Origin: Streptomyces sp. HM190
GTDB lineage: Bacteria > Actinomycetota > Actinomycetes > Streptomycetales > Streptomycetaceae
Direction: 5' to 3'
NCBI RefSeq assembly: GCF_009857135.1
Contig: NZ_CP047318.1
Coordinates: 4,216,001 to 4,280,000 of the forward strand
DNA length: 64,000 nt
Shown here one piece after another: positions 27,327-35,252 of the stretch (the first letter of the stretch is position 1; each line of letters starts with the position of its first letter). Under the pieces are notes generated by a model. That model made no database searches. It was not told the origin of the DNA and saw only the letters and a program-made list of their open reading frames with translations. The translations under genes were made by a program, and so were the position numbers.

Positions 27327-27695
27327 GACTCCACGCTAGGAGCGGGCCCGCCCCGGCGGATCGGCCGCAGGTCCCGAAGACGAATCCCCCTCAGGTTGTA
27401 GGAGTGGGGCGGACCCCACCTACTGGAGGTGGATGAACGGCCCCCATCCACTGAGGGTGTACCCCTGAGGAACACCTGCCCGGGACGTACGGGCCTCCAC
27501 CTGGGCGGGGTGTACGGAACGGCGTTCGGGGAGCACCCGAACGAGGGGTACGGGTACGGGGGCGCCGACTTACCCCGTCCGTGACCCGAGCCCCGATCGC
27601 TGGTCCCCGCGCTCTTGCCCCGAGCCCGGTCCCGGATCCCCGGGCCCGGAGCCTTGAGCCCCTTGTTCCGAGCGCCGGGCCCCAGGCCGTGGCCC
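27327..27695. other. Intergenic region, hairpins and low-complexity spacer
   Basis: No gene is seen. GTGGATG/CATCCAC (27429-27451) and a GAGGGTGTACCCCTG inverted repeat are possible terminator or leader structures near the sigma-factor start. 27595-27690 is a C-rich tract with CCGAGCCC units, the reverse complement of the heptamer repeat at 4880. Confidence 0.45.
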
Positions 27696-28862
27696 TCAGC
27701 CGTCCGTGCCCAGCACCAGGCCCGAGGTCGGTACCCCGGTGCCCGCGGTGACCAGGACGTGTTCCGTGCCGGCGATCTGGTTGACCGCGGTGCCGCGGAG
27801 CTGTCGTACCGCCTCCGCGATGCCGTTCATACCGTGCAGGTACGCCTCGCCGAGCTGGCCGCCGTGCGTGTTCAGCGGAAGCCGTTCCTCCGCGACGAAA
27901 CCGGCCGCCTCCCCGGCCGCGCAGAACCCGAACTCCTCCAGCTGCATCAGGACGAACGGCGTGAAGTGGTCGTACAGGATGCCCACGTCGATGTCGCCCG
28001 GCCCGAGCCCGGAGGTCCGCCACAGCTGGCGGGCGACCACCCCCATCTCGGGCAGTCCGGTCAGATCGCCGCCGTAGAAGCCGGTCATCTGCTCCTGGGC
28101 CCGGCCGGCGCCCTGCGCCGCGGCGACGATCACCGCGGGCGGGTTCGGCAGGTCCCGCGCCCGCTCCGCCGACGTCACGACGAGGGCCTGGCCACCGTCC
28201 GTCTCCTGGCAGCAGTCCAGCAGCCGCAGCGGCTCGACGATCCACCGGGAGGCCGCGTGCTCGGCGAGCGTGATGGGGCGCCCGTGGAAGTACGCCGCCG
28301 GGTTGGTCGCCGCGTACTTGCGGTCCACCACCGCCACGTGCCCGAACGCCTCCGGGGTCAGCCCGTGGGTGTGGAGGTACCGCTGCGCCGCCATCGCCAC
28401 CCAGGACGCGGGGGTGAGCAGCCCGAACGGCAGGGTCCAGCCGAGGGCCGCCCCCTCCGCCGACGGCTCGCGGTGCCGCACCCCGGCCCCGAACCGCCGC
28501 CCCGACCGCTCGTTGAACGCGCGGTAGCAGACCACGACGTCCGCGACGCCCGCCGCCACGGCCAGCGCCGCCTGCTGCACCGTCGCGCACGCCGCGCCAC
28601 CGCCGTAGTGGACGCGGGAGAAGAAGGACAGCTCCCCGATGCCGGCGGCCTGCGCGACGGTGATCTCCGGGCTGGTGTCCATCGTGAACGTCACCATCCC
28701 GTCCACGTCCCCGGGCGACAGCCCCGCGTCGTCCAGCGCGGCCCGCACCGCCTCCACGGCCAGCCGCAGCTCACTGCGGGCCGAGTCCTTGGAGAAGTCG
28801 GTCGCCCCGATCCCGACGACGGCGGCCCGCCCGCCGAGCCGGTCCTTCGCCCGCACGCTCAT
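27696..28862 (-). CDS. Thiolase-like lipid-transfer protein / Ltp2-type retro-aldolase
   Basis: 388 residues of the thiolase superfamily without the standard acetyltransferase ending. Motifs: AAVVGIGATDFSKDSARSE (start of SCP-x/Ltp proteins), YGGGAACATVQQAALAV, ILYDHFTPFVLMQLEEFGF and LPLNTHGGQLGEAYLHGMNG. This is the layout of mycobacterial Ltp2, the aldolase that cleaves the steroid side-chain beta-hydroxyacyl-CoA using active-site tyrosines rather than a thiolase cysteine pair. The start overlaps the stop of the MaoC gene (ATGA), giving a tight three-gene operon with the two MaoC-type proteins upstream. The true substrate here is unknown. Confidence 0.85.
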   Translation of the reverse strand: MSVRAKDRLGGRAAVVGIGATDFSKDSARSELRLAVEAVRAALDDAGLSPGDVDGMVTFTMDTSPEITVAQAAGIGELSFFSRVHYGGGAACATVQQAALAVAAGVADVVVCYRAFNERSGRRFGAGVRHREPSAEGAALGWTLPFGLLTPASWVAMAAQRYLHTHGLTPEAFGHVAVVDRKYAATNPAAYFHGRPITLAEHAASRWIVEPLRLLDCCQETDGGQALVVTSAERARDLPNPPAVIVAAAQGAGRAQEQMTGFYGGDLTGLPEMGVVARQLWRTSGLGPGDIDVGILYDHFTPFVLMQLEEFGFCAAGEAAGFVAEERLPLNTHGGQLGEAYLHGMNGIAEAVRQLRGTAVNQIAGTEHVLVTAGTGVPTSGLVLGTDG

Positions 28863-29254
28863 ACGACGCCCTCCGCCGGGACCGTGACCGTGACCGTGCC
28901 CGTGACATGACGGCCGATGCCGTTGTCCCCGACGACCTTCACGGTGGCCGTGTCCCCGTCGATCTCCTCGACCGTGCCCGACAGCACCATCGTGTCGCCG
29001 GGGTAGTTGGGCGCGCCGAGCCGGATGGCGACCCCGCGCAGGACGGCCCGCGGGCCGAAGCAGTCGGTGACGTACCGTCCGACCAGCCCGTTCGTCGTCA
29101 GGATGTTCATGAAGACGTCGGGTGATCCGCGCCGCCGCGCCAGCTCCGGGTCGTGGTGCACGTCCTGGTAGTCGCGCGAGGCGATGGCTCCGGCGACCAC
29201 GAGGGTCCGCGTGACCGGGATCCGCAGCGGAGGCAGCGCGTCCCCGGCCCTCAT
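28859..29254 (-). CDS. MaoC-type hydratase (ChsH1-like)
   Basis: 131 residues, a single hot-dog domain. The hydratase catalytic pair appears in IASRDYQDVHHDPELAR (Asp and His of the R-hydratase motif), followed by MNILTTNGLVGRYVTDCFG. It overlaps its neighbours by ATGA on both sides, so the three proteins should be made together. In mycobacteria such a short MaoC pairs with a longer partner whose own MaoC half lacks the catalytic residues, which fits the next gene. Expected reaction: hydration of an enoyl-CoA side chain. Confidence 0.85.
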   Translation of the reverse strand: MRAGDALPPLRIPVTRTLVVAGAIASRDYQDVHHDPELARRRGSPDVFMNILTTNGLVGRYVTDCFGPRAVLRGVAIRLGAPNYPGDTMVLSGTVEEIDGDTATVKVVGDNGIGRHVTGTVTVTVPAEGVV

Positions 29255-30165
29255 GCCGGCGCCCCTTCCTCCGCGCGGAAGACGGGCAGCTCGAGCTCCT
29301 CGTCGTAGCGCACGAAGGCGAGTCGTACGGGCATGCCGATCCGCACCTTGTCGTACGGCACCCCGATGACGTTGCTGATCATCCGTACGCCCTCGGCGAG
29401 TTCGATCAGACCGACGGCGTAGGGGGGATCGAAGGCCGGGAAGGGCGGGTGGTGCATGACGACGTACGAGTGGACGGTGCCCGCGCCGCTCGCCTCGACG
29501 GTGTCCCACTCGGGCGAGCCGCAGGCGTTGCACCCCGGCAGCCAGGGGAAACGCAGTGTGCCGCATCCGGTGCAGCGCTGGATGAGGAGGCGGTGGCGTG
29601 CGACGCCTTCCCAGAAGCCCGCGTTGTCGCGGTTGACGACGGGGCGGGGGCGGCGCGGGGCCGGATCCGGTGGCGGGGCCGCGGCGCGCGGCGCGTACTT
29701 CAGGATCCGGAAGCGATGGGTGCCGGCGAGTTCGCCGCCGACGCGGACGTCCGTGCGGGTGGTGACGAAGTACCCGGTGCCGAGCCTGGTGGTCTTGCGG
29801 TCCGACACCGACTCGATGACGGAGTCGAAGCTGACCTCGTCCCCGGGACGCAGCACCCGCAGGTACTCCTGCTCGCAGTCGGTGGCGACGACGGAGGTGT
29901 ACCCGGCACCGTCGAGGAGCGCGAGGAGTTCGTCGTACGCCGGCGCACGCGTCTCGTGCCCGCTCAGCCCGCCCATCGTCCACACCTGGAGCATGGTGGG
30001 CGGCGCGATCGCGTCGGGGCCGGTGTACGCGGGGTTGGTGTCGCCCATGGCCTCGCACCAGTGCCGGATCATGGGCGAGTTGACGGGGTCCTTGCCGAGA
30101 CCGCCGCGTACGGCCGGGCGCCCCTCGTAGACCTTGAGTCGTACGGACAGATCCTCGACCACCAC
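29251..30165 (-). CDS. Bifunctional MaoC-like / DUF35 OB-fold protein (ChsH2-like)
   Basis: 304 residues from a GTG preceded by GGAGGGG. An ATG at 30201 is possible but has no ribosome site and overlaps an operator. Residues 1-165 are MaoC-like (WCEAMGDTNPAYTG, with Tyr where the catalytic His is expected). Residues 185-300 are DUF35: a zinc ribbon (RCTGCGTLRFPWLPGCNACGS, four Cys) and an OB-fold ending EGVRMISNVIG. In mycobacterial ChsH2 the DUF35 part docks the Ltp2 aldolase. The first gene of a three-gene operon in the same order as chsH2-chsH1-ltp2. Confidence 0.85.
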   Translation of the reverse strand: MVVEDLSVRLKVYEGRPAVRGGLGKDPVNSPMIRHWCEAMGDTNPAYTGPDAIAPPTMLQVWTMGGLSGHETRAPAYDELLALLDGAGYTSVVATDCEQEYLRVLRPGDEVSFDSVIESVSDRKTTRLGTGYFVTTRTDVRVGGELAGTHRFRILKYAPRAAAPPPDPAPRRPRPVVNRDNAGFWEGVARHRLLIQRCTGCGTLRFPWLPGCNACGSPEWDTVEASGAGTVHSYVVMHHPPFPAFDPPYAVGLIELAEGVRMISNVIGVPYDKVRIGMPVRLAFVRYDEELELPVFRAEEGAPA

Positions 30166-30202
30166 GCCACGGCCCCCTCCGGAGGGATGCTGACTCCGCA
30201 TT

Positions 30203-30219
30203 TCTGACTACCCGTCAGA
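30203..30219 (-). promoter_or_regulatory. TetR-type operator TCTGAC-N5-GTCAGA
   Basis: Perfect 6-bp arms with a 5-base spacer, about 40 bases upstream of the GTG of the ChsH2-like gene. Palindromes of this kind sit before acyl-CoA catabolic genes controlled by TetR repressors. It differs from the ACATACCG operator of the ligase at 26.6 kb, so a second regulator is implied. Confidence 0.6.
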
Positions 30220-30367
30220 TTGAAGGAAGAGGCGGGGGAACTGTCAATACGCCTGCGCGGCGGCACCGAAGTACCGCCGCACAGGCGCACTGCACCCCAC
30301 GAGCGTGTCCCACACCCGGGGTGACGGCCCCTGGGCCACAAGACCCGGACCCGCCGCCCCCGTTCCC

Positions 30368-30673
30368 TCACCAGATGGCGGTGAAGCCGACGACGGCGTT
30401 GCCCTGGTCGATGGCCGTGAGGCCGGAGCCGTTGACCTGAGCCGTGTTGTTCTGGTTCGAGGCGCCGGAGCCGACGGCCTGCTGCTGCGAGGTGGACGAG
30501 TTGCCGCTGTTGTTCCCACCGACTCCGCTGCCGAGGATTCCGGCGTTGGCCGCGTTCGATCCGTTGTCCGCGCCGACATCACTGGCCGCCGCCGCGGCAC
30601 CGCCGAAGAGGGCGACGGCGAGCGGCAGGGCCGAGACGGCGGCCAGAACGCGGGCAGTACGGATGCTTGCCAT
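30368..30673 (-). CDS. Small secreted Asn/Gly/Ser-rich protein
   Basis: 101 residues. A Sec signal peptide (IRTARVLAAVSALPLAVALFGG, cut near AAAASD) leads to about 70 residues rich in Asn, Gly, Ser and Gln with no Cys, ending VVGFTAIW. Composition resembles secreted surface proteins such as rodlins and chaplins, but no chaplin motif is present, so identity is open. The ATG at 30673 has AGGAGGAC upstream. A single-gene unit. Confidence 0.7.
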   Translation of the reverse strand: MASIRTARVLAAVSALPLAVALFGGAAAAASDVGADNGSNAANAGILGSGVGGNNSGNSSTSQQQAVGSGASNQNNTAQVNGSGLTAIDQGNAVVGFTAIW

Positions 30674-31023
30674 GTATGTCCTCCTGGACGTTTCCCAAGC
30701 ACGAGGCGCACGCGGGCGGTTGGCCGACCGTTCCGGTGCTGGTCATCGACGTCGCGCCATCAGAGTTGCCCACCGAAACCCGGCGAACCACCCCGGGAGC
30801 CCCGATTCCCCCTCAAGCGTGAGGACTTGTCGATAAACCCCCTTGAATCAAAGGAACCGCAGGCTCAGCACGGGAACGACCGCCCGGCCTCCGCTAGATC
30901 AAGCGGGACAAGGACCGAAGCGCGGCGGCAGACCCCCGGCACCCCGCGAGGTGACGCCGGCCGCACCCGAAACCCCGCCCGAACCCCCTTCCCTTTATCG
31001 AACGTACGTACGAACATAGAGGC
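30674..31023. other. Divergent intergenic region
   Basis: No gene is seen. It holds the promoters of the secreted protein (minus) and the Prim-Pol (plus), including the LexA-like site at 30998. The middle is AT-richer than the average of the window. Confidence 0.5.
30998..31013 (+). promoter_or_regulatory. LexA-like (SOS) box before the Prim-Pol gene
   Basis: TCGAACGTACGTACGA matches the actinobacterial LexA consensus TCGAAC-N4-GTTCGA with one mismatch (GTACGA). It is 10 bases from the ATG of a primase-polymerase gene, where a repressor would block transcription. DNA-damage induction is inferred. Confidence 0.45.
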
Positions 31024-32013
31024 ATGGCCACCCTGGACCGGCAGGCCACCACCCTGGCCCTGGCACACGCCCTCTCCGCCGCCGAACGCGGACTGGCGGT
31101 GATCCCCCTGTCCCGCTCGAAACTCCCGGCCCTGCGCTCCCCCCACCGCAACGACCCGACCCCCGCCCCCTGCCACGGCGAATGCGGCCGCCTCGGCCAC
31201 GGCGTGTACGACGCCTCGACCGACCCCCGCCGCGTCCGCGCGCTGTTCGCCGCCGCTCCCTGGGCCACCGGCTACGGCATCGCGTGCGGACTCCACCCCC
31301 ACCATCTGATCGGCGTCGACCTCGACACGAAATCCGGCACGGACTCCTCCGCGGCCCTCCGCGAACTGGCCCTGCGCCACCTCTTCACGATCCCGGACAC
31401 GGTCGTGGTCACGACTCCCAGCGGAGGCCGCCACCTGTGGCTCACCGGCCCACCCGACGTGGTGGTGCCGAACTCGGCGAGCCGTCTCGCCCCCGGCATC
31501 GACATCCGGGGCGCCGGCGGCTACCTGGTCGGCCCCGGCTCCCGCACGGACCACGGCGTATACGGCACGGCCCCGGGAACGGCCCACCTCCCGCCGGCCC
31601 CCTGCCCCTCGGCGCTGCTGCGCCTGCTCGTGCCGCCGCGAAGGGCTCCGCGAGAGCGCACAGGCACCGACGGCGGACGGGGCCGGGGTCCGGGCCTGGG
31701 CCGTGACCCCGGCGTCGACCGGGGCGGTGACCGCGGCCTCGGACGCGGCCATGGGCGCGTAACCCACGGCCACGGATTGATCCACTTCGTCCTCACCGCC
31801 CGCGAAGGGCAACGCAACACCCGCCTGTTCTGGGCCGCCTGCCGCGCCTACGAGAACGGGCTCGGCCCCGACCTCGCCGACGCGCTCACAGACGCCGCGA
31901 TCCACACGGGGCTCACGGAACGCGAGGCCCGCTCGACGGTGGCTTCGGCGGCACGGATGTCGGGGCGGAGGGGGTGGGGGGCGGAGGGGGTGAGCGGGTT
32001 AGGAGAGGGCTGA
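31024..32013 (+). CDS. Bifunctional DNA primase/polymerase (Prim-Pol, archaeo-eukaryotic primase fold)
   Basis: 329 residues. The Prim-Pol domain (about 10-200) has ERGLAVIPLSRSKLPAL, the conserved CHGECGRLGHGVYDAST zinc-like segment, the catalytic D-x-D in LIGVDLDTKSG, the G-G-R-H-L-W motif and IDIRGAGGYLVGPGS. A Gly/Arg-rich linker of about 40 residues and a short helical tail follow. There is no helicase domain, unlike plasmid or phage versions. The ATG is close to a LexA-like site. It may be a lone repair primase or the trace of an old mobile element; no integrase or plasmid gene is adjacent. Confidence 0.88.
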   Translation: MATLDRQATTLALAHALSAAERGLAVIPLSRSKLPALRSPHRNDPTPAPCHGECGRLGHGVYDASTDPRRVRALFAAAPWATGYGIACGLHPHHLIGVDLDTKSGTDSSAALRELALRHLFTIPDTVVVTTPSGGRHLWLTGPPDVVVPNSASRLAPGIDIRGAGGYLVGPGSRTDHGVYGTAPGTAHLPPAPCPSALLRLLVPPRRAPRERTGTDGGRGRGPGLGRDPGVDRGGDRGLGRGHGRVTHGHGLIHFVLTAREGQRNTRLFWAACRAYENGLGPDLADALTDAAIHTGLTEREARSTVASAARMSGRRGWGAEGVSGLGEG

Positions 32014-32057
32014 GGGGGTGAGGAGGGCCTCGTAGCAACTGACCTCGTCCGCGCTAC

Positions 32058-32150
32058 CGCGTGCCACCCGCGTCGCGGGTACGGGCCCTTCCGCGCGTGC
32101 CACCCACCGCGCGGGGGCGGCTCCTCACCCGCGTGCCACCTACCGCGGGG
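32058..32150. repeat. Three copies of a GCGTGCCACC-type repeat
   Basis: CGCGTGCCACC followed by CCGCG or ACCGCG occurs three times at about 36-base spacing between the convergent Prim-Pol and antitoxin-like genes. The last copy runs into the 3' end of the latter. The copies are partly palindromic and could act together as a terminator. Confidence 0.55.
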
Positions 32151-32355
32151 GCGGCTCTTCCCGGCCGCCCGGGTCGGTCTGGCCTGGCTGATCCGTGCCC
32201 AGCTGCTGCTTGAGCCGGTCCTGAGCGGTGTCGACGTGACGCCTGTGCTTGCCCCGGGTCCTCTCGTCGACGAAGTCCCCGGCCCGATCGACACCCTTGC
32301 CGGCCTGCTCCTCATGGCCCTTGAGCATGTGCTTCAGCTTGTCCATCATCGACAT
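32140..32355 (-). CDS. MT0933-like antitoxin family protein
   Basis: 71 residues, very hydrophilic and helical: MSMMDKLKHMLKGHEEQAGKGVDRAGDFVDERTRGKH. This matches the short Rv0909/MT0933 antitoxin family of actinobacteria. No toxin gene (Rv0910-like) is next to it, so it may be a solitary copy with another role such as stress tolerance. Confidence 0.75.
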   Translation of the reverse strand: MSMMDKLKHMLKGHEEQAGKGVDRAGDFVDERTRGKHRRHVDTAQDRLKQQLGTDQPGQTDPGGREEPPPR

Positions 32356-32513
32356 CGCGGCTCCTTCCGCCGTTCGTCATCCCCTCCAGAATCAGTGCCC
32401 GTCCCCCACCCCGCATCCGGAGGCACGGAACGGGCGCCCCGCGAACCGGGACGCCCCTCCGCCGGCGGGTTCACCGGAACACGCGCGCTCACCCACCGCT
32501 CGCCCCGTACCAC

Positions 32514-32816
32514 TCACCCCGTGCGGCTGACGCCGGAGGCGACGAACCGCCGGTGCAGAGGGCTGAAGACGATCTCGTGCGCCTCGGCCGGCCCGGCCTT
32601 CTGGATCACGGGCGCGAGCCGCTCGCCGAAGAACGCCTCGAACGCCTCGAACGCCTCCCGGGAGTCCCACACATCGGTCACATGGAGCCCTTGGTCGTCG
32701 AACCAGGCCACATGCGGCTGCCCACCGGCCGTCGGCGCCTCCTCCCAACCGGCCGCGTCCCGCACCGCGTCGTACTGCTCCGGTGTGACCCCCGCCCAGT
32801 GCATCGACAACACCAC
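32514..32816 (-). CDS. Hypothetical dimeric alpha-beta-barrel protein
   Basis: 100 residues: MVLSMHWAGVTPEQYDAV at the start, then HVAWFDDQGLHVTDVWDSREAFEAFFGERLAPVIQKAG. The pattern strand-helix-strand-strand with a central V-x-D-x-W-x-S fits small ABM-like barrels. The start may be the Met at residue 1 or 5. A short duplicated stretch codes EAFEAFEAFF. The 289 bases to 33105 hold no gene. Confidence 0.75.
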   Translation of the reverse strand: MVLSMHWAGVTPEQYDAVRDAAGWEEAPTAGGQPHVAWFDDQGLHVTDVWDSREAFEAFEAFFGERLAPVIQKAGPAEAHEIVFSPLHRRFVASGVSRTG

Positions 32817-33105
32817 GGCCGTGCCAGGCCCTCTTCAGCTGTTCCCTCGCCGAAACCGGCACGGGGATCGTTCCAGCCACCGGGTTCCACCCGGCAGAGC
32901 GTGCGGACGCACACCGGCGAGCGGCCAAGCCCCCGTACGCCCGCCCGGCACGGCGCTGCGTGAGCCCACGGACTTGTGCGATACGTCGGTGCCGGCCGGC
33001 CTCCGGTGGTCCCCGTGGTCCCGAGGTTCCCGGCGTGACGGGGTTTTCCCGAGGGATGTGCCGACGGCCACAGCGGGCCGGAGACGCGTAGGCTCATACT
33101 GAGCC

Positions 33106-33327
33106 ATGACAAAGCCCGCGGCACCGAAGCGTCATTTGCCCACCAGCCCGTTCAAGGCCCCGGTCGCACCGGCTCCCAAGCACTTCGCCCTCGGCGACCA
33201 GGTCACGCACGACGTGTACGGACTCGGCCGGGTCGTCGGCATCGAGGACGGGATCGCGGCGCTCGTCGATTTCGGCTCGTCACAGGTGCGGATCTCCAGC
33301 CCGTACGCCAAGATGACCAAGCTGTAG
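33106..33327 (+). CDS. Small Tudor-like protein resembling the UvrD/PcrA C-terminus
   Basis: 73 residues. After a 25-residue Lys/Pro leader comes HFALGDQVTHDVYGLGRVVGIEDGIAALVDFGS, a beta-barrel pattern like the C-terminal Tudor domain of UvrD/PcrA and CarD-type RNA polymerase-binding modules. It could bind RNA polymerase or a helicase partner. It is intact and stands alone; the family is common in Streptomyces. Function is inferred from the fold only. Confidence 0.75.
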   Translation: MTKPAAPKRHLPTSPFKAPVAPAPKHFALGDQVTHDVYGLGRVVGIEDGIAALVDFGSSQVRISSPYAKMTKL

Positions 33328-33420
33328 AACCGCTGTGCCCGGTCACGGCACGCCAGGTCCCCGCAGGGACCTGTAACGAAAGGCAGACCTCTCATCGACC
33401 CGACCTCGCTGTTCTCCGCC

Positions 33421-33594
33421 ATGGAAGGGCAGCCCAGCCGTCCCGCCGCGGTATCGCCGCCTCCGACCACCGACCCGTTCCGGGCCCCGGACTTCGGAGA
33501 GGACGAGCCCTACTGGCCCGAGGACGCCCAGGACCCGGCCCCGAGCCCCGTCGCCCGGCCGACCCGGTCAGCGCGGCCCCCGAAGGCCGCCTGA
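33421..33594 (+). CDS. Short Pro/Asp-rich hypothetical protein
   Basis: 57 residues from the ATG at 33421, Pro-, Ala- and acidic-rich (DFGEDEPYWPED). The same frame stays open upstream to 33394 with I-D-P-T-S-L-F-S-A, and GAAAGG lies 10 bases before that ATC, so a rare non-ATG start may be used. A good hairpin terminator follows at 33613. Weakly supported. Confidence 0.4.
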   Translation: MEGQPSRPAAVSPPPTTDPFRAPDFGEDEPYWPEDAQDPAPSPVARPTRSARPPKAA

Positions 33595-33612
33595 CGCCCA
33601 CCGCGCGGAAGC

Positions 33613-33647
33613 AGGGCCCCTGACCACCCACCGTGGCCAGGGGCCCT
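33613..33647 (+). terminator. Hairpin terminator
   Basis: Arms 33613-33626 and 33634-33647 pair over 14 bp with one mismatch (AGGGCCCCTGRCCA), 7-base loop. It ends the short plus-strand genes at 33.1-33.6 kb. A half-copy of the downstream arm is repeated immediately after (GGGGCCCTTC twice). Confidence 0.7.
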
Positions 33648-33662
33648 TCCAGGGGCCCTTCA

Positions 33663-33694
33663 CGACGTCCCCGACGTCCCCGACGTCCCTGACG
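33663..33694. repeat. Tandem GACGTCCCC repeat
   Basis: Three and a half copies of the 9-base unit CGACGTCCC / TGACGT lie head to tail after the terminator. No gene is seen between 33595 and 34000. Confidence 0.6.
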
Positions 33695-33873
33695 TGGCAC
33701 ATGACGCCGGTCGCCCGCCGCCCGGCCACTTCCCCGTCCCGTCACAGCGCCTCGTCCTCCGTCCCGCCGGACCACCGGACCGCCGTTCACAGCCGTCAAG
33801 GCGGAAGAAGTCCGGCGGTGTGAGCGCACGAGCGGCCACCATGCCGCCACGCTCCGGAGCAGTACAGCTGGAC

Positions 33874-33934
33874 GACCACGGCCACGACCACGACCACGGC
33901 CACGGCCACGGCCACGGCCACGGCCACGGCCACA
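33874..33934. repeat. Hexameric GGCCAC satellite, about 9 copies
   Basis: GGCCAC/GACCAC units run head to tail for about 60 bases. One plus-strand frame reads as Gly-His and Asp-His repeats and the opposite strand as Val-Ala repeats, but neither belongs to a convincing gene. It is a slippage-prone microsatellite. Confidence 0.75.
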
Positions 33935-34000
33935 GAGTGAAGCCAGTCGCAGCGCAGGTGGGGCAAGCACAGGACGGGACTGAACAGCCCCGGTACGACG

Positions 34001-34225
34001 TCAGCCAGCAGCCACCGTGTCCGACGTTTCCTCGTCCTCCCCACCGGAGAACGTCAGCCAGGCGCCCCCGTAGATCGCACCGAGTGACACCAGCGCCGAA
34101 CCATGCCGCAGCAACCTCACGCCGCCTTCCCCATCACGAAGAGCCCCGAAGACAAGCCAGGCCGCAAGGCCGATACCGCCCACCACACCCGCGATCCCGG
34201 CCGTTCGACGTAACGCAATACTCAT
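34001..34225 (-). CDS. Small membrane protein with two helices
   Basis: 74 residues starting MSIALRRTAG. Two hydrophobic helices (GIAGVVGGIGLAAWLVFGAL and ALVSLGAIYGGAWLTF) flank a short charged loop. The tail is acidic (GGEDEETSD). The ATG at 34225 is chosen because longer frames add an unlikely Arg/Trp leader. No function is recognised. Confidence 0.65.
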   Translation of the reverse strand: MSIALRRTAGIAGVVGGIGLAAWLVFGALRDGEGGVRLLRHGSALVSLGAIYGGAWLTFSGGEDEETSDTVAAG

Positions 34226-34287
34226 GAGTACGTGATCTCCCACTCCTCCCGGCCCCCACCACCGACCGGCCCAGGAAGAGCGCGAAA

Positions 34288-34320
34288 CGGCCCCCGACCG
34301 TCTCATTCGGTCAGGGGCCG
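34288..34320 (-). terminator. Terminator related to that of the intact tRNA-Ser gene
   Basis: CGGCCCCCGACCG and CGGTCAGGGGCCG pair over 13 bp with one mismatch. The sequence is very like the terminator at 36175-36208. It lies just past the partial tRNA-Ser copy, so tRNA end and terminator seem to be duplicated together. Confidence 0.7.
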
Positions 34321-34330
34321 CTCACCACGC

Positions 34331-34383
34331 GGTGGGAGTGGGATTCGAACCCACGGTGACTTGCGCCACGACGGTTCTCAAGA
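34331..34383 (-). repeat. Partial tRNA-Ser copy (anticodon loop to 3' end), likely att site
   Basis: These 53 bases match 36219-36271 of the intact tRNA-Ser(TGA) at 50 positions. They cover the anticodon loop, variable arm, T-arm and acceptor 3' strand but lack the 5' half. A direct repeat of a tRNA 3' half is the signature left when an element integrates into a tRNA gene. The pair of repeats is 1888 bases apart. Confidence 0.8.
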
Positions 34384-34747
34384 GCGTCCCGATTTCAGGG
34401 AACGCGACGCTCTGACCTGGACCGATGCGTCAAGCACCGGAACGGCCCGGAACGTTGGCCCACGTATGTCCCACCGACTCCTTGTCGGGCCCGAGACCTC
34501 TTCGTCCCGAAGCCACTTGGGCGAGGGTGGTGCCATGGGCTGGTGCGGCGTTCACCTGCACTGTTGGTCCGCGGACGTTCGCGGTCGAACGCCGGTGTTC
34601 GTCGGCGTTGTCACGCAGTTGGACACCTACCCGCGCACGTGGCGGCGCTGGGAGTCGTCTGCTCGTTGCCGTCACAGTGTGGTGACTGCCGACTGCCGTC
34701 GCGCGGTACCGTGAGGTGTTCCGTTCCTTGTCGTGCGGGAAGTTCTC

Positions 34748-35158
34748 ATGGCTCGCCGTTCCCCGGGCGAGATCAGGGCCGAACGGCCTCGGCGCGTGCC
34801 GGCTGGCCGGCTCCTGGTCATTGACGGGCTGTGCGCCGCGACGACTCACGAGATCTCTCGGTTCGAGGTTCGTCATCAACTGCCGGCAGGACATGTTGCC
34901 CGTGCCTTCCGGGCCTGGGCTCTGGCCCTGCACGAGTGGCCGGGCCAGGGAGCGAACCACGGCTACGGGACAACCTGCTGGAGGGACATGCACGCCCGAA
35001 CGCTGTTGGAGGATGTGGCGGCATCGATGCGGCGCAAGAACAGACGTGACCTTCTAGCGGCGATCGATCCCCTGGACGACCGCTACGTCTCACGAACACT
35101 CCCCGACCCCTACGCTGCCGGCTGGGACCCGTGGTGGAAGCGTCGTCTCACAGATTGA
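34748..35158 (+). CDS. Hypothetical protein of the tRNA-Ser insertion
   Basis: 136 residues starting MARRSPGEIRAERPRRVPAG, with GGGAAG upstream. Trp- and Arg-rich, ending AAGWDPWWKRRLTD; the middle (ISRFEVRHQLPAGHVARAFRAW) looks helical. Base composition is lower in GC than neighbouring core genes. No family is recognised. Confidence 0.6.
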   Translation: MARRSPGEIRAERPRRVPAGRLLVIDGLCAATTHEISRFEVRHQLPAGHVARAFRAWALALHEWPGQGANHGYGTTCWRDMHARTLLEDVAASMRRKNRRDLLAAIDPLDDRYVSRTLPDPYAAGWDPWWKRRLTD

Positions 35159-35252
35159 TCGGCGCTGCGCCGTTTCAGAGAGCAATGCTCGTGACCTGTG
35201 GATCGGACTCGGGCGGGGTGCCTCGCGGAACGCGGAGGGCGTAGCTTCCCGA

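Noticed and set aside
31024..32013. Prim-Pol as part of a plasmid or phage replication module
   Set aside because: No integrase, Rep, helicase or att-like repeat adjoins, so only a lone gene can be claimed.
33694..34227. A His-rich metal-binding protein (Gly-His repeats)
   Set aside because: The repeats come from a GGCCAC microsatellite. The frame has no ribosome site and runs antisense through a better gene at 34001-34225.
34331..34383. A complete second tRNA-Ser gene
   Set aside because: Only the 3' half is present; beyond the anticodon loop the sequence no longer pairs into a D-arm or acceptor 5' strand.
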